The notes under the pieces were generated by a model. The model was given only the letters and a program-made list of their open reading frames with translations. It made no database searches and was not told where the DNA came from. A stretch of DNA of 64,000 bases, taken from assembly GCA_963696545.1 (NCBI GenBank), contig CAVOKQ010000013.1:62001-126000 (forward strand). The letters are read 5' to 3'. Within the stretch, counting starts at the first letter, position 1; every line of letters begins with the position of its first letter. Shown in pieces: positions 8,001 to 18,900 of the stretch. Both the position numbers and the translations under genes were made by a program. The stretch is from RPQJ01 sp963696545 (GTDB lineage: Bacteria > Pseudomonadota > Gammaproteobacteria > Steroidobacterales > Steroidobacteraceae).

Positions 8001-9587
8001 ATGACGGATAAGTCAGTTGCAGCCGCGCGGGCGCGTCGCGGAGGCGTCGACCGGTTCCTCGACGTCGTGGAACGGATCGGCAACGCGCTGCCGGACCCGA
8101 CGACGCTGTTTGCGATGCTGGCCGTCCTGGTCGTCGTGATCTCCGGGATCGCGGCCCAGTTCGACCTCGCGGTCACTCACCCGACGACCGGCAAGCTGAT
8201 CGAGCCGGTGAGCCTGCTCTCCGTCGCCGGACTGCACCGGATCCTGACCGGCATGGTGACGAACTTCACGAGCTTCGCCCCGCTCGGCACCGTGCTGGTG
8301 GCGATGATCGGCATCGGCGCCGCCGAGGTGTCGGGGTTGATCGGCGCGCTGATGCGCACGCTCGTGCTCAAGGCGCCGCGCGCGCTGCTGACGCCGGTCG
8401 TCGTGTTCGCCGGCGTGATGTCGAACGCGGCGAGCGAGGTCGGCTACGTGCTGCTGGTGCCGCTCGCGGCGTTGATCTTCAAGGCTGCCGGACGCCACCC
8501 GGTGCTCGGACTGGCGGCCGCGTTCGCCGGTGTCTCGGGCGGGTACAGCGCCAATCTCGTGCTCGGCACGATCGACCCGCTGCTCGCCGGCCTGTCGCAG
8601 GAAGCGGCACGGATCATCGATCCGACGTACGTGGTCAGCCCCGCAGCCAACTACTATTTCCTGTTCGTCTCGACGTTCCTGATCACTGCGCTCGGCTGGT
8701 GGGTCACGGAGAAGCTCGTCGCGCCCCGGCTCGGGACCTACGTCGATACGGGCGAAGGCAGCGGCGGCGATGCCGACTCGCGCGAGATGGTGAAGCCGCT
8801 TACCCTTGCGGAGCGCCGCGGGCTGCGGTTCGCGGCCATTGCGTTTGCGGCGTTGAGCGGGCTCGTGCTGTGGGGCCTGTTGCCCGCGGACGGGTTCCTG
8901 CGCGACCCGCAGACCGGCAGCGTGCTGCACTCGCCGTTCCTGCAGGGCATCGTCGCGCTGATCTTCGTCTTCGGTGTCGGGCTCGGCACCGCATACGGCA
9001 TCGGCGCGGGCACGGTCCGCAACGATCGTGACCTGATCAAGGGCATGAGCCAGCAGATGTCGACGCTCGGCGGTTACATGGTGCTGGTGTTCTTCGCCGC
9101 ACAGTTCGTCGCGTTCTTCAACTGGACGAACCTCGGCCTGATCCTCGCCGTCGACGGCGCGGAGTTCCTGAAGTCCGCGGGCCTGAACCAGGTGCCGTTG
9201 ATGCTGTCGTTCATCCTGCTGTCTGCCACGATCAACCTGGTGATGGGTTCGGCATCGGCCAAGTGGGCGCTGATGGCCCCGGTGTTCGTGCCGATGTTCA
9301 TGCTGCTAGGCTATCCCCCGGAGGTGACGCAGGCGGCATACCGCGTCGGCGACTCGGTGACCAACATCATTTCGCCGATGATGAGTTACTTCGCGCTGAT
9401 AATCGCCTTCGTGCAGCGCTACCTGGCCCGGGCCGGGCTCGGTACGCTGGTGTCGCTGATGTTGCCGTACTCGGTGACGTTCCTGGTCGGCTGGTCGGCG
9501 CTGTTCGTGCTGTGGTTGCTGCTGGGGTGGCCGGTGGGGCCGGGCGCGCCGACGTCACTGCCGGTCGCGGGTGCGACGGCGAACTGA
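8001..9587 (+). CDS. AbgT-family transporter
   Basis: A 528-residue inner-membrane carrier of the AbgT family, whose members import p-aminobenzoyl-glutamate or export sulfonamides using the proton gradient. The N-terminus FLDVVERIGNALPDPTTLFA is typical, as are GVMSNAASEVGYVLLVPLAA and the C-terminal GSASAKWALMAPVFVPMFM with VGDSVTNIISPMMSY. About 11-13 hydrophobic helices and two re-entrant loops are expected. ATG 8001 was chosen from the family N-terminus; GGCAGG lies upstream. It is divergent from the monooxygenase and 30 bases ahead of a lipoprotein gene with which it may be co-transcribed. The substrate is not deducible here. Confidence 0.9.
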   Translation: MTDKSVAAARARRGGVDRFLDVVERIGNALPDPTTLFAMLAVLVVVISGIAAQFDLAVTHPTTGKLIEPVSLLSVAGLHRILTGMVTNFTSFAPLGTVLVAMIGIGAAEVSGLIGALMRTLVLKAPRALLTPVVVFAGVMSNAASEVGYVLLVPLAALIFKAAGRHPVLGLAAAFAGVSGGYSANLVLGTIDPLLAGLSQEAARIIDPTYVVSPAANYYFLFVSTFLITALGWWVTEKLVAPRLGTYVDTGEGSGGDADSREMVKPLTLAERRGLRFAAIAFAALSGLVLWGLLPADGFLRDPQTGSVLHSPFLQGIVALIFVFGVGLGTAYGIGAGTVRNDRDLIKGMSQQMSTLGGYMVLVFFAAQFVAFFNWTNLGLILAVDGAEFLKSAGLNQVPLMLSFILLSATINLVMGSASAKWALMAPVFVPMFMLLGYPPEVTQAAYRVGDSVTNIISPMMSYFALIIAFVQRYLARAGLGTLVSLMLPYSVTFLVGWSALFVLWLLLGWPVGPGAPTSLPVAGATAN

Positions 9588-9617
9588 GACGGGGCGAAGG
9601 CCCGGCAGGAGCGGACG

Positions 9618-10691
9618 ATGCGAATCAGCAAGCGGATCGCGGTGGCGGCACTGGTGTCATTGCCGCTGCTGCAGGCGTGCAAGGCTGCGGAGCCGCCGAT
9701 GGAACCGATCTCAACTGCGCAGCAACTGCGCCTGCCCGCGACATTCACCGGCGAACTGCCTTGCGCGGATTGCGCAATGGTTCGCTATCACCTCGACCTG
9801 TGGCCGGACGAGGGTTATCAGATGCGCCGCGTGTGGGTCGGGCGCGACCTCGAGCGTGACGAGGTCGGGCGCTGGCGCCTCGACCCGGGCGGCAACGGGC
9901 TGATCCTGTACGGCGCGGGCGAGATGCCGCTGCGCTTCGAGATCCTCGGGCCGGACAGGCTGCGGCTGCTGGACACCACGGGCGGCCCGATAGCATCGTC
10001 CCTTTCGTACGAGCTGACGAGCGATGGCCAGTTGCACCTGGCCGACCTGACGCTGTCGCTCGGTGGCGAAATGACGTACCTGGCCGACGCGGCGAGTTTC
10101 ACCGAGTGCATGACCGCTCGCCGCTACCCCATCGCGATGGAGGGCGACTTCGTGAAGCTGGAGCGCGCGTATGTCGCAGCCGTCGCAGCGCCGGGTGCGA
10201 AACTGTACGTGACGTTCGATGGCTCGATCGTCGATCGTCCGAAGATGGAAGGCGAGGGCGTCGAACGCACCGTGGTCGTGAACCGGTTCATCAATGCCTG
10301 GCCCGGCGAGCAATGCGAGCGCGCGATGGCGCACGCGTCGCTGTCGAACACCTACTGGCGCATCGTGCGTCTCGGCGATCAGTCCGTCCGCGCGGCCGAG
10401 GGCCAGCGCGAGCCGCACCTGGTTCTCCGCGAAGGCGACGGGCTGCGTGACTACAGGGCCACCGTGGGCTGCAACCAGCTCTCAGGCGACTACTCGGTGG
10501 ATGTCGACTCGATCCGCTTCACGCCGGCGACGTCGGCTGCCGCACCTTGCGAGCCGCAGCTCGCCGCGATGGAACGATCACTCGCGACTATGCTCACGCA
10601 GGCCACACGCTGGCGCATCAGCGCGAACACGCTCGAGTTGTTCGATGCGAACGGCGCGCCGATCGCGTTGCTGGAAGCCGTCTACTTCTGA
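9618..10691 (+). CDS. Lipoprotein with NlpE-like N-terminal and META (HslJ-like) C-terminal domains
   Basis: A 357-residue predicted outer-membrane lipoprotein. The signal peptide ends in lipobox LLQAC (Cys at residue 21). After residue 40, FTGELPCADCAMVRYHLDLW carries the Cys-x-x-Cys of the NlpE N-terminal domain, which in E. coli senses envelope and copper stress. The C-terminal ~110 residues (NTYWRIVRLG ... GCNQLSGDYSV) form a META domain like that of HslJ. The middle has no recognised domain. The two-domain combination suggests envelope stress or metal sensing, which is inference. It is 30 bases downstream of the AbgT-type transporter and 35 bases upstream of the epimerase. Confidence 0.8.
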   Translation: MRISKRIAVAALVSLPLLQACKAAEPPMEPISTAQQLRLPATFTGELPCADCAMVRYHLDLWPDEGYQMRRVWVGRDLERDEVGRWRLDPGGNGLILYGAGEMPLRFEILGPDRLRLLDTTGGPIASSLSYELTSDGQLHLADLTLSLGGEMTYLADAASFTECMTARRYPIAMEGDFVKLERAYVAAVAAPGAKLYVTFDGSIVDRPKMEGEGVERTVVVNRFINAWPGEQCERAMAHASLSNTYWRIVRLGDQSVRAAEGQREPHLVLREGDGLRDYRATVGCNQLSGDYSVDVDSIRFTPATSAAAPCEPQLAAMERSLATMLTQATRWRISANTLELFDANGAPIALLEAVYF

Positions 10692-10726
10692 GCGCAATTT
10701 CCCAGGTCGAGTCATCGGTACAAGTC

Positions 10727-11610
10727 ATGCGAATACTCATCACCGGCGGAACCGGATTCATCGGCCAGGCGCTCTGCCCGCGGCTTCACGCTGCGGGCCA
10801 CGAGGCGGTGATCCTGACTCGCCAGCCGAACCCCCGTTTGCCGAGGGGCGCTTCGAGCGCGGTGAATCGGCTCGAGGACGTTGACGCGGACCGCGTCGGC
10901 GCGGTGATCAACCTGGCCGGAGAGCCGATCGGCGATGCCCGCTGGACCGACGCCCGCCGCAGGTTGCTGCTCGAGTCACGCGTCGGCACGACGTCGAGGC
11001 TCGTGCAATGGATGCGGACGGCGAAGCGCCCGCCGAAGGTGCTGGTGTCGGGATCGGCCGTCGGCTACTACGGCGAGCAGGGCGACCGGCTCATCACGGA
11101 GGACACGAAGCCCACGCCCGGATTCACCATGATCTTGCGCTGCCTGGGAGCGGGAGGCGCAAGGCGTCCGAGTTCGGCGTGCGCGTGTGCCTGATGCGCA
11201 TCGGCGTGGTGCTCGATCGCAACGGCGGGGCGCTTGCGAAGATGCTGTCGGCGTTCAGGATGGGCGCGGGCGGACGCCTGGGCTCGGGCCGGCACTATTT
11301 TCCTTGGATCCATCGCGAGGACATGGCGTCGATCTGCCAGTGGCTGCTGGAGAACCCTCGCGCGAAGGGCGCCTACAACTGCAGTGCGCCGAATCCGGTG
11401 ACCAACGCGGAGTTCACGAAGGCGCTGGGCCGCGCGATCGGCCGGCCGACGGTGCTGCCGATGCCCGAAGCGGCGCTGAAGCTGCTGTTCGGCGACATGT
11501 CCGAGCTGCTGCTGGTGAGCGACCGGATGGTGCCCAGGCGCCTGCTCGAAGAGGGGTTCGAGTTTCTGTACCCGGATCTCGATCGCGCACTTGAGGCGAT
11601 CTTTCGCTGA
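10727..11610 (+). CDS. TIGR01777-family NAD(P)-binding epimerase/cell-division-inhibitor homologue, frameshifted
   Basis: An extended short-chain dehydrogenase-like protein of about 300 residues, YfcH/SULA-type. The N-terminus MRILITGGTGFIGQALC is the nucleotide-binding loop, and LVSGSAVGYYG carries the family's active-site Tyr. The C-terminus (VRVCLMRIGVVLDRNGGAL ... FPWIHREDM ... YNCSAPNPVTN) continues in another frame after about 11,130-11,165. There the expected Asp-Leu-Cys-x-x-Trp-Glu block is recovered by adding one A and one T and removing one G, all in short homopolymers. This is strong local evidence for base-call errors. ATG 10727 gives the exact family N-terminus. Function is poorly known in all bacteria. 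Confidence 0.85.
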
Positions 11611-11640
11611 ACGTGCACTGCAGACCGGCCCTGCCTGGGG

Positions 11641-13295
11641 TCAGGCCCACAGCACGCGCTGGCCGCTCGCGTACCAGTCCTCGACCTGCGAGGCCACCGC
11701 CGCCTCGATCCGCGGCGCTTGATCTTCATGGTCGGCGTCAGCAGCCGTTCTCGATCGAGAACGGCTCGCGCACGATCACGAACATCTGCAGCTGCTCGTA
11801 GTCGGCCAGCTCCTTGTTGACCTCGCAGCAGCTGCTCGAGTTCACGTCGACGTTGGCACGCCGCCGGGTCCTTGACCGCGGCCGCAGCTCCTCGGCGAGC
11901 ACGACCAGTGCGTAGGCCGCCGGCTGGCCGACGCCCCGAAACCATCACGGTCTCGATCATCGGGTTCTCGCCGAGCCGATTCTCGATCGGCGCCGGCGCC
12001 ACGTACTTGCCCTTGGCGGTCTTGAACAGCTCCTTGGCGCGCCCGGTCAGCTTGAGCAGTCCGTTCGGGCGCCGCTCGCCGAGGTCGCCGGTGCGGAAGA
12101 AGCCGTCCGGCGTGAACGACTCCCGGGTCAGCTCGGGCTGCTTGTAGTAGCCGACCATCTGGCCCGGCGACTTGATCAGCACCTCGTGGTCGTCGCTGAA
12201 CTTCACTTCGACGCCCGGGTACGGCACGCCGACATAGCCCACTTCGTGGGCGTCGTCAGTCGAGCTGTGCGAGTACGCGAAGTCCTCGGTCATCGCATAG
12301 CCTTCCTTCAGGTTCAGGCCCAGACGGCGATACCATGCGATGACCTCGCCCGGGATCGGCGCCGAGCCGCTGCCGGCCAGCCGCGCCTGGTCGAGCCCCA
12401 GCCCGGTCAGGACCTTGCGCCGAATCATGTTGTTCAGGACCGGGATCTTCAGCAGCAGGTCGAGCTTCTTCGGCGGCAACTTTGCAGCACGCCCTGCTGG
12501 AACTTGACCCACAGCCGCGGCACCGAGATGAACAGCGTGGGCCGCGCGCGCCCGATGTCCTGCACGAAGGACTCGAGCGTCTCGGCGAAGTAGACGTGCG
12601 GCGCGACGACGAACGCCGCGCACTCGACGAAGGCGCGCTCGAACACGTGGGCCAGCGGCAGGTACGACAGCAGCCGGTCCTGCGACGTGTACTTCTCGGC
12701 CGCGACGATCCGCTCCGCGGCGACGCGTGACGCCGCCCGAAGTTGTGCATGACGCCCTTGGGCGTCCGGTGGATCCCGACGTGTAGATGATCATCGCCAG
12801 CTCGTCGGGCTTGCGCGTGCGGCGCTCGGGCAGCGGCTTCGTGCGTGCGACGATGTCGTCCCACTCTCGTACTCGGTCGGCGGCGCCAGCGGCAGCGCGA
12901 TGCGCGGCATGCCGGCCGGCACGCCGGGCTCCTGCTGCGGCCAGGTGTCGAGCTTGCCGACGAACAGCAGCTTCGAGTCGCTGTGCTCGAGCACGTAGCG
13001 GACCGTGTCGGGGCCTTCGGTTGGGAAGATCGCGACCGTCGTGCAGCCCGCCATCCAGATCGCCAGTTCGGCAATGAAGAAGTGCGCGCAGTTCTTCGAC
13101 AGCATCGCGACGTGCGTGCCGTCGCCGAAGCCGCTGGCCTGAGGTGCGCCGCCATCCGGCTGGCCTGGTCGAAGACCTGGCCCCAGGTGTAGTCGACGGT
13201 CTTGCCGCCGTCGTACGGCTGCGTCAGGAAGATCCTGTCGGCATGGTGCGCACGTGGTCGTAGACATAGTCGAGCAGCAGTCGTTGCCGTGTCAC
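11641..13295 (-). CDS. Long-chain fatty-acid-CoA ligase (AMP-binding), multiply frameshifted
   Basis: An acyl-adenylate-forming enzyme that activates fatty acids to acyl-CoA. The P-loop IIYTSGSTG, the adenylate motif EGYAMTED, the hinge FFRTGDLGE with GLLKLTGRAKELFKTAKGKYV, and the C-terminal lysine segment LTPTMKIKRR are all present. They fall in at least three frames with breaks near 13240, 13140, 12870, 12780, 12480, 11940, 11840 and 11720. The order is intact over about 550 residues, as expected for the FACS/AMP-ligase family of long-chain type. GTG 13295, 19 bases after the MscS stop, is the likeliest start. If not an assembly artefact, the gene is dead. Confidence 0.8.
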
Positions 13296-13314
13296 GGCGA
13301 TGCCCGCTGCAGCG

Positions 13315-14129
13315 CTAGCTCTTCTTGCGCGGCGGCGCGGCGATGGCGACCTCCCTGTCGCGGAAGGCACGCGCGATCGCGGGAATGATCTCGCCGACGG
13401 CCGGATCGTAGTCGCCGACGGTGACCCACGGCTTCATTGCAATGCCGATGCCGAAACTCGCCGAGCGACGATGCCTGCACCACCGCGGCCGGCTCCTTCA
13501 GTACCCGGGGATTCGCCTCGAGCACCTCGCGCGCGTCGAAATGGCGACGTCGAAATCCGTCTCGTACGTCACCTGCAGACGCCGAGATTCAGCTGCCGGA
13601 TCTCGCCGTAGTTGTGCAGGATCTCGCCCGCGATCTTGCGGTTCGGGATCACGACCGAAGATCGGTCCGCGTGCGCAGCGACGTATTGAACAGCGTGACG
13701 GCCTCGACCTGGCCCTCTTCGCCGGCGATGGAGATGTACTGTCCGACGCGGAACGGCCGCGTGAAGATGATCGTGAGCCCGGCCATGATGTTGCCGAGCA
13801 CGCCCTGCATCGCGAGCGCGACGCCGGCGCCCGCGATGCCGAGGCCCGCGACCAGCGGCAACAGGTCGATGCCGAGGTTCTGCAGCGCCATCAGCAGGAA
13901 CAGCGAGAAGACCAGCAGGTGCGAACGACGCGCAGCAGCAGAGCAGCTTGACCGGCGGCTCGAGCGAGAGCCGATCGAGGCCGCGCTCGGCCATTCGCGA
14001 AATCCAGTTCGTAACGAAGTATCCGGCCAGCAGCACCAGCGCCGCCGCGAGCAGGCGCGGGCCGTAGTCGACCGCGAGCCTGGTCAGCAGGCCCGTCGTG
14101 TGCTGCAGTGTCTCGACCGGCTCGTCCAT
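13315..14129 (-). CDS. MscS-family mechanosensitive ion channel, frameshifted
   Basis: A small-conductance mechanosensitive channel of about 270 residues. The pore-lining helix GLGIAGAGVALAMQGVLGN is followed by the MscS beta-domain block IIFTRPFRVGQYISI, GQVEAVTLFNTSLRT and VVIPNRKIAGEIL. The N-terminal helix region (MDEPVETLQHTTG, then LLAAALVLLAGYFVTNWI) is in a different frame, with breaks near 13925, 13660, 13570 and 13470. The end APPRKKS is readable. It acts in the inner membrane as a hypo-osmotic release valve. The gene is directly upstream of the acyl-CoA ligase and about 80 bases downstream of the UbiB-like gene. Confidence 0.82.
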
Positions 14130-14212
14130 CGATTCGATCCTTGCCGCGCCTGCGGCCACTCCGCAACCTGCGCCACTGTAGCAAACGAGACGCCGGTGCT
14201 GCAGTCCCGGAC

Positions 14213-15928
14213 TCAGCGCCTGAAGAAGCGCAGCAGCGGTGTCAGGCGCATCGGCCGGCCGTGCCCGAACCAATGCCAGACGAGCAGTGTGCCCCAGCTC
14301 GCAATGGCGGCGACCGCCAGCACTGCCGCAGTGAGCATGCGCGGAGTCGACGCTGTCGTCTCCGGCATTGCGATCGCCGTCGCGATCGTGGTCGCCGAGG
14401 CGAATGCGGCCAGAGTCAGCCGCCCGCCGAGCGCATGCAGGCGTCGCGGCACGTCGTCGAGCTGCGGCGTGACGGCGCGGACCATGATGTTGCCGGTCTC
14501 GAAATCGTGCATCAGCTGGTCGATCTGCCCGGGCACGGTACGCAGCATCGAGCCGATGCCCGACGCCTCGCTCATCATGTTGCCGAGGATCCGCTGTGGC
14601 GACAGGCGTCGCTGCACGATGTCGTCGAGGAACGGGCGCGCGATGCCGATCAGGTCCACGTCGGGATGCAGCGTCCGGATGATGTCCTCGAGAGTCGCGG
14701 CGGCCTTGGCCAGGATCGACATCTCGGTGGCGAGCTTGATCCGGTAGCGGCCGGCGGCCTTGGCGAACTCCTCGATGAACCCGGCCGAGTCGTATTCGCC
14801 GAAGCTCTTCACCATCAGGTGCTTCGCGCGGATCCGCTCGATGTCGGCCTTGAGCTCGTTCAGGTTCACGCGCTGCGTGGGCGTGCCCATCTTCAGCAGC
14901 AGCCGGGCGACGGTCGTCGAGTCGTTCGAGATCGTCGCGATCATCAGCGTCACGATGTCGTCGCGCTGCTCGGGCGAGATGCGGCCCACCATGCCGAGGT
15001 CGATCATGCAGACCGTGAGGTCGTCGTCGTACAGCAGGTTGCCGGCGTGCGGGTCGCCGTGGAACACGCCGTCCACGAACACCTGCTTCAGTGCCGCATA
15101 CACGATCTCGTTGACCACGGCCTGCGCTTCGTCGCTCTTCGGCACGAGCTTGCGGATCGGCCGGCCCGCGAAGAACTGCATCGTCAGCACGGTGCGCGTC
15201 GAGAGCTCGGGATGCGGCCGCGGCACCGCGACCTTGTGCTCCGGATCGAGGTTGCGCTGGAACTCGAGCAGGTTCGAGAGCTCCTGGTTGAAGTCGAGTT
15301 CGCGGATCAGGCCCTTCTCGAACTCCTCGACGATCGACACCACGCCGAACAGCTGCATCTCGTCGATGCTGGCCTCGAGCGCCTGCGCCGCGAGATACAG
15401 CAGGTCGAGGTCCGAGCGCATCGTCGACTCGATCCCCGGTCGCTGCACCTTGACCACCACTTCCTCGCCGTCCTTCGTGCGGGCGCGGTGCGTCTGGGCG
15501 ATCGACGCAGTGCCGAGCGGCTCCTCGGCGAACGAGGCGTAGAGGTCCTCGAGCTTGCCGCCGAGGCTCGCCTCGACCTGCTCGCGAATCGCCGCGAACG
15601 GCAGCCGCGGAGCGTTGTCCTGCAGCGTCTCGAGCGCACTGATCCAGTCCGGCGAGAACAGATCCTTGCGCATCGACAGGATCTGCCCGAGCTTGATGTA
15701 GGTGGGGCCGAGCGCCGCCAGCAGCTTCGCGAACCGCACCGGCGCGCTCTGCTCGCGCAACGACGCATCGCCTTCGGGCGCCTTGTCGAACAGCCGGCGG
15801 CCGAGCGGCATCCGCATCAGCAGCGGGCCAAAGCCGTGCTTCGCCACGATGACGGCCACGTTGCGGAGACGGGTGAGGTCGCGCACGGCGACCCCGACGA
15901 GCGAAGGCGTTTCCCTGGTGGGGCTCAT
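14213..15928 (-). CDS. ABC1/UbiB-family atypical kinase (AarF-like)
   Basis: A 571-residue atypical protein-kinase-like ATPase with C-terminal membrane helices, related to UbiB, which supports ubiquinone biosynthesis. Family marks are the N-terminal GPTYIKLGQILSMRKD (KxGQ motif), the Ala-rich loop EEPLGTASIAQTHRA, VVVKVQRPGI (ATP-site Lys), and the catalytic FHGDPHAGNLL with MIDLGMVG. Two hydrophobic helices end the protein. Genes of this type occur in several copies in such genomes, so it need not be the essential ubiB. The frame is intact, unlike its neighbours. ATG 15928 is 13 bases downstream of the PutA stop, so it may share that transcript. Confidence 0.9.
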   Translation of the reverse strand: MSPTRETPSLVGVAVRDLTRLRNVAVIVAKHGFGPLLMRMPLGRRLFDKAPEGDASLREQSAPVRFAKLLAALGPTYIKLGQILSMRKDLFSPDWISALETLQDNAPRLPFAAIREQVEASLGGKLEDLYASFAEEPLGTASIAQTHRARTKDGEEVVVKVQRPGIESTMRSDLDLLYLAAQALEASIDEMQLFGVVSIVEEFEKGLIRELDFNQELSNLLEFQRNLDPEHKVAVPRPHPELSTRTVLTMQFFAGRPIRKLVPKSDEAQAVVNEIVYAALKQVFVDGVFHGDPHAGNLLYDDDLTVCMIDLGMVGRISPEQRDDIVTLMIATISNDSTTVARLLLKMGTPTQRVNLNELKADIERIRAKHLMVKSFGEYDSAGFIEEFAKAAGRYRIKLATEMSILAKAAATLEDIIRTLHPDVDLIGIARPFLDDIVQRRLSPQRILGNMMSEASGIGSMLRTVPGQIDQLMHDFETGNIMVRAVTPQLDDVPRRLHALGGRLTLAAFASATTIATAIAMPETTASTPRMLTAAVLAVAAIASWGTLLVWHWFGHGRPMRLTPLLRFFRR

Positions 15929-15941
15929 GCTGTGTTACCGG

Positions 15942-18900
15942 TCAGTTCACTTGCGCGCGGGCCTCGTCGGCACGAATGCCGAGGTTGCCATAGCGGTGAT
16001 AGTCGGTGCTGATGCTCTGCTCGCGCACATACCAGAGCAGCTCGAGCCGCCCCTCGCGGACACGGGCATACTCACGACGCAACCGTCCGCCGCATTGCCC
16101 GCCCGCAGCACTTCGAGCGAAGCGCGATCGGGCGCCGCATAGCGGACGCGGTCCACCTGTCCTCGCGGATGGCCTGCGCCATCTGCGCATCGGACTCCTC
16201 GACAAACTCGATCGCTCCGGCCCACGACTGGGTCACGGCTTCGAGCCGCGCGACGATCGTCGATTCGAGGCCGGCGGCGAGCTGATCACGTCACGCGGCA
16301 GCCAGCGACATGCGCCGCGCAGGCACGGGCGAACATGTCAAATGCAGAATCGTCCGGGTGCACGCGAACCCGCACGCTGCCGAGCGGCAGGTAGCGCCGG
16401 AATTGTCCTGCCCGACCAGCCGGAAATGGTCGTGGTCGGCGCTGAACTCCTCGCGCTGGTTGCGCTCGTAGCTTTCCGCCGCGGCGCGGATGCGCGCATC
16501 GTCGTCGGCAGGGTCTGGCATCGAGCCCGGAGCACAGCGCCGCAAGGCTCGCAGATCGCGGCGCACCATCCGTCGATGCCGTGGCCACGTCCTCGAAATC
16601 CATGAACTGCGCGACGTAGTTCGGCCCGCCCGCCTTCATGCCCGGCCCGAAGCCCGACTTGCCCATGCCGCCGAACGGCTGGCGCAGCACGATCGCGCCG
16701 GTGGTGACGCGGTTGATGTAGAGGTTGCCGGCGCGGATGTGCTCCTTCCAGTAATCCCACTCGCGTTCATCGAGGCTCTCGAGGCCGCTGGTCAGGCCGT
16801 AGCCGGTCTGGTTCACCAGCGCCACCGCCTCGCTCAGTTTCTCGAAACGCATCACGCGCCAGCACCGGCCCGAAGAACTCGGTCATGTGCGTGAAGCTGC
16901 CGGGACGCACGCCGTACTTGACGCCGGGCGTCCACAGGCACGGATTGCCGTCCACCGGCTGCGGCATCACGGCCCATTCCTCGCCGGGCTCCAGCACCTT
17001 CAATGCGGTCTCGAGGTCGCCCGACGGCGGCTGGATCAGCGGCCCCATCTTCGTGTCGAGTTCCCACGCCGAGCCGACCTTCATGCTCTGCACGGCTTCG
17101 CACAGCGAGCGACGGAACGCCGGATCGTCGTAGACCTCGGCCTGCAGCAGCAGCAGCGACGTCGCGGAGCACTTCTGCCCCGCGTGGCTGAATGCCGAAT
17201 GGAGGATGTGCTTGATCGCCAGATCGCGATCGGAGACCGCGGTCACGATGGTCGCGTCCTTGCCGCCGGTCTCGGCGAACAGGTCGAGCCGCGGGTTGTC
17301 ATTCAGCATCGTCAGCGCGGTCTCGGTGCCGCCGGTCAGGATCACGGCGTTGACCTTCGGGTGATTGACCAGCTTGCGGCCCTCGCGTGCGCCGGAGCAC
17401 GGCAGGAACTGCAGCGCCTGCTTCGACACGCCGCCGCGCCAGAAGCTCTGGCACATCTCCCATGCGACCAGCACGGTATCCGATGCGGGCTTGATGATGA
17501 CCGTGTTTCCCGCCGCAAGCGCCGCGGCGACACCGCCGCACGGAATCGCGACCGGGAAATTCCACGGCGGCACCACGACGACGACGCCCTTCGGCTGCGC
17601 ACGCAGCGACGGCATCTGCTGCCACCAGCGCGCCGTCTCGCGATAGAACTCGAGGAAGTCGATCGCCTCGGACACTTCGGGATCGGATTCCAGCAGCGTC
17701 TTGCCGCCATCGGCGAGCGCCGCTCCCATCAGGTCGCCGCGCGCAACGCGCAACTCCTGCGCGACGCGGCCGAGCACTTCGGAACGCTGCGCCGCCGGCA
17801 TGGACCGCCAGCCGTCGGGGTCAGCCGCGGCACATTCGACGGCACGAACGATGTCGGCCTCGCTCGCCTGTCGGTAGCGTCCGACGACCACGCCGGGCCG
17901 CGAAGGGTCGAGGCACTCGCGTAACAGGCGGCCGTCGAGCACATCCTCGCCGGCGATTACGAGTGGCACCTGCACTGCCGCGGCACCGCATCGCGACTGC
18001 CACAACGCCACGATCTTCTCGCCCCACTCACCGTTCTGCGGCAGCGCGAAGTCCGTGTCCGGCTCGCTCTCGAGATGCTGCCAGCCACGTGCCAGCGCCG
18101 CGGGCACGACCGGCGGCTGGTTGCGATCCTGGTCGCGACGCGGTGCATCGCTGGTCGCGCCGATCGCGTCGAATGCGGCGAGGAATCCCTGTTCCAGCTT
18201 GCGCCATTCCGGGCTGTCCACCTCGATCTTGAACGCGTGGCGCAGGAAGTTCTCGGGCCCTGTGTTCTCATCGAGCCGACGGATCAGGTAGCCGATCGCG
18301 TTGATGAAGTTCTCTTTGCGGCACGCAGGCGCGTACAGCAGCAGGTTGCGCGACAGCTCGAACAGCGCGCGGCGCTGTGCGTTCGCCATGCCTTCGAGCA
18401 TCTCGAACTGCACCTTGTCCATTGCGTCGCGCTCGTGCGCCAGCACCAGGCCGTACGCGAGATCGAACAGGTTGTGCGAGGCGACGCCGACATCCATCGC
18501 CGCGAGGTTCTCGGGCTTCATCACCTCGTGCACCATGCGCTTGTAGTTCGCGTCCGTCTCGAGCTTGGTGCGATACGGCGCCTGCGGCCAGCCGCGGACC
18601 GACGACTCGGCGCGCTCGCTCTCCATGTTCGCGCCCTTGACCAGCCTGATCGTGATGCGCCCGCCGCCCGCGGCGACGCGCCCGCGCGCCCAGGCCTGCA
18701 ATTCGAGCAGCGTGCGGTACGAGTCGGGAATGTAGCTCTGCAACGCGATGCCGGCGCGCACGTGCCCGAGCCCGTCCCGGTCCAGCGTGCGCATGAACGC
18801 TTCGGCCGTGAGTTCCTTGTCGCGGTACTCCTCCATGTCGAGGTACACGAACTTCGGCACCACGGTGCCGTCCGGTCGCGTGAACCGCGCGCGATCCGCC

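Noticed and set aside
14108..16012. 634-residue plus-strand frame opposite the UbiB-like gene
   Set aside because: Low-complexity Arg/Leu/Asp composition; the opposite strand carries complete kinase motifs.
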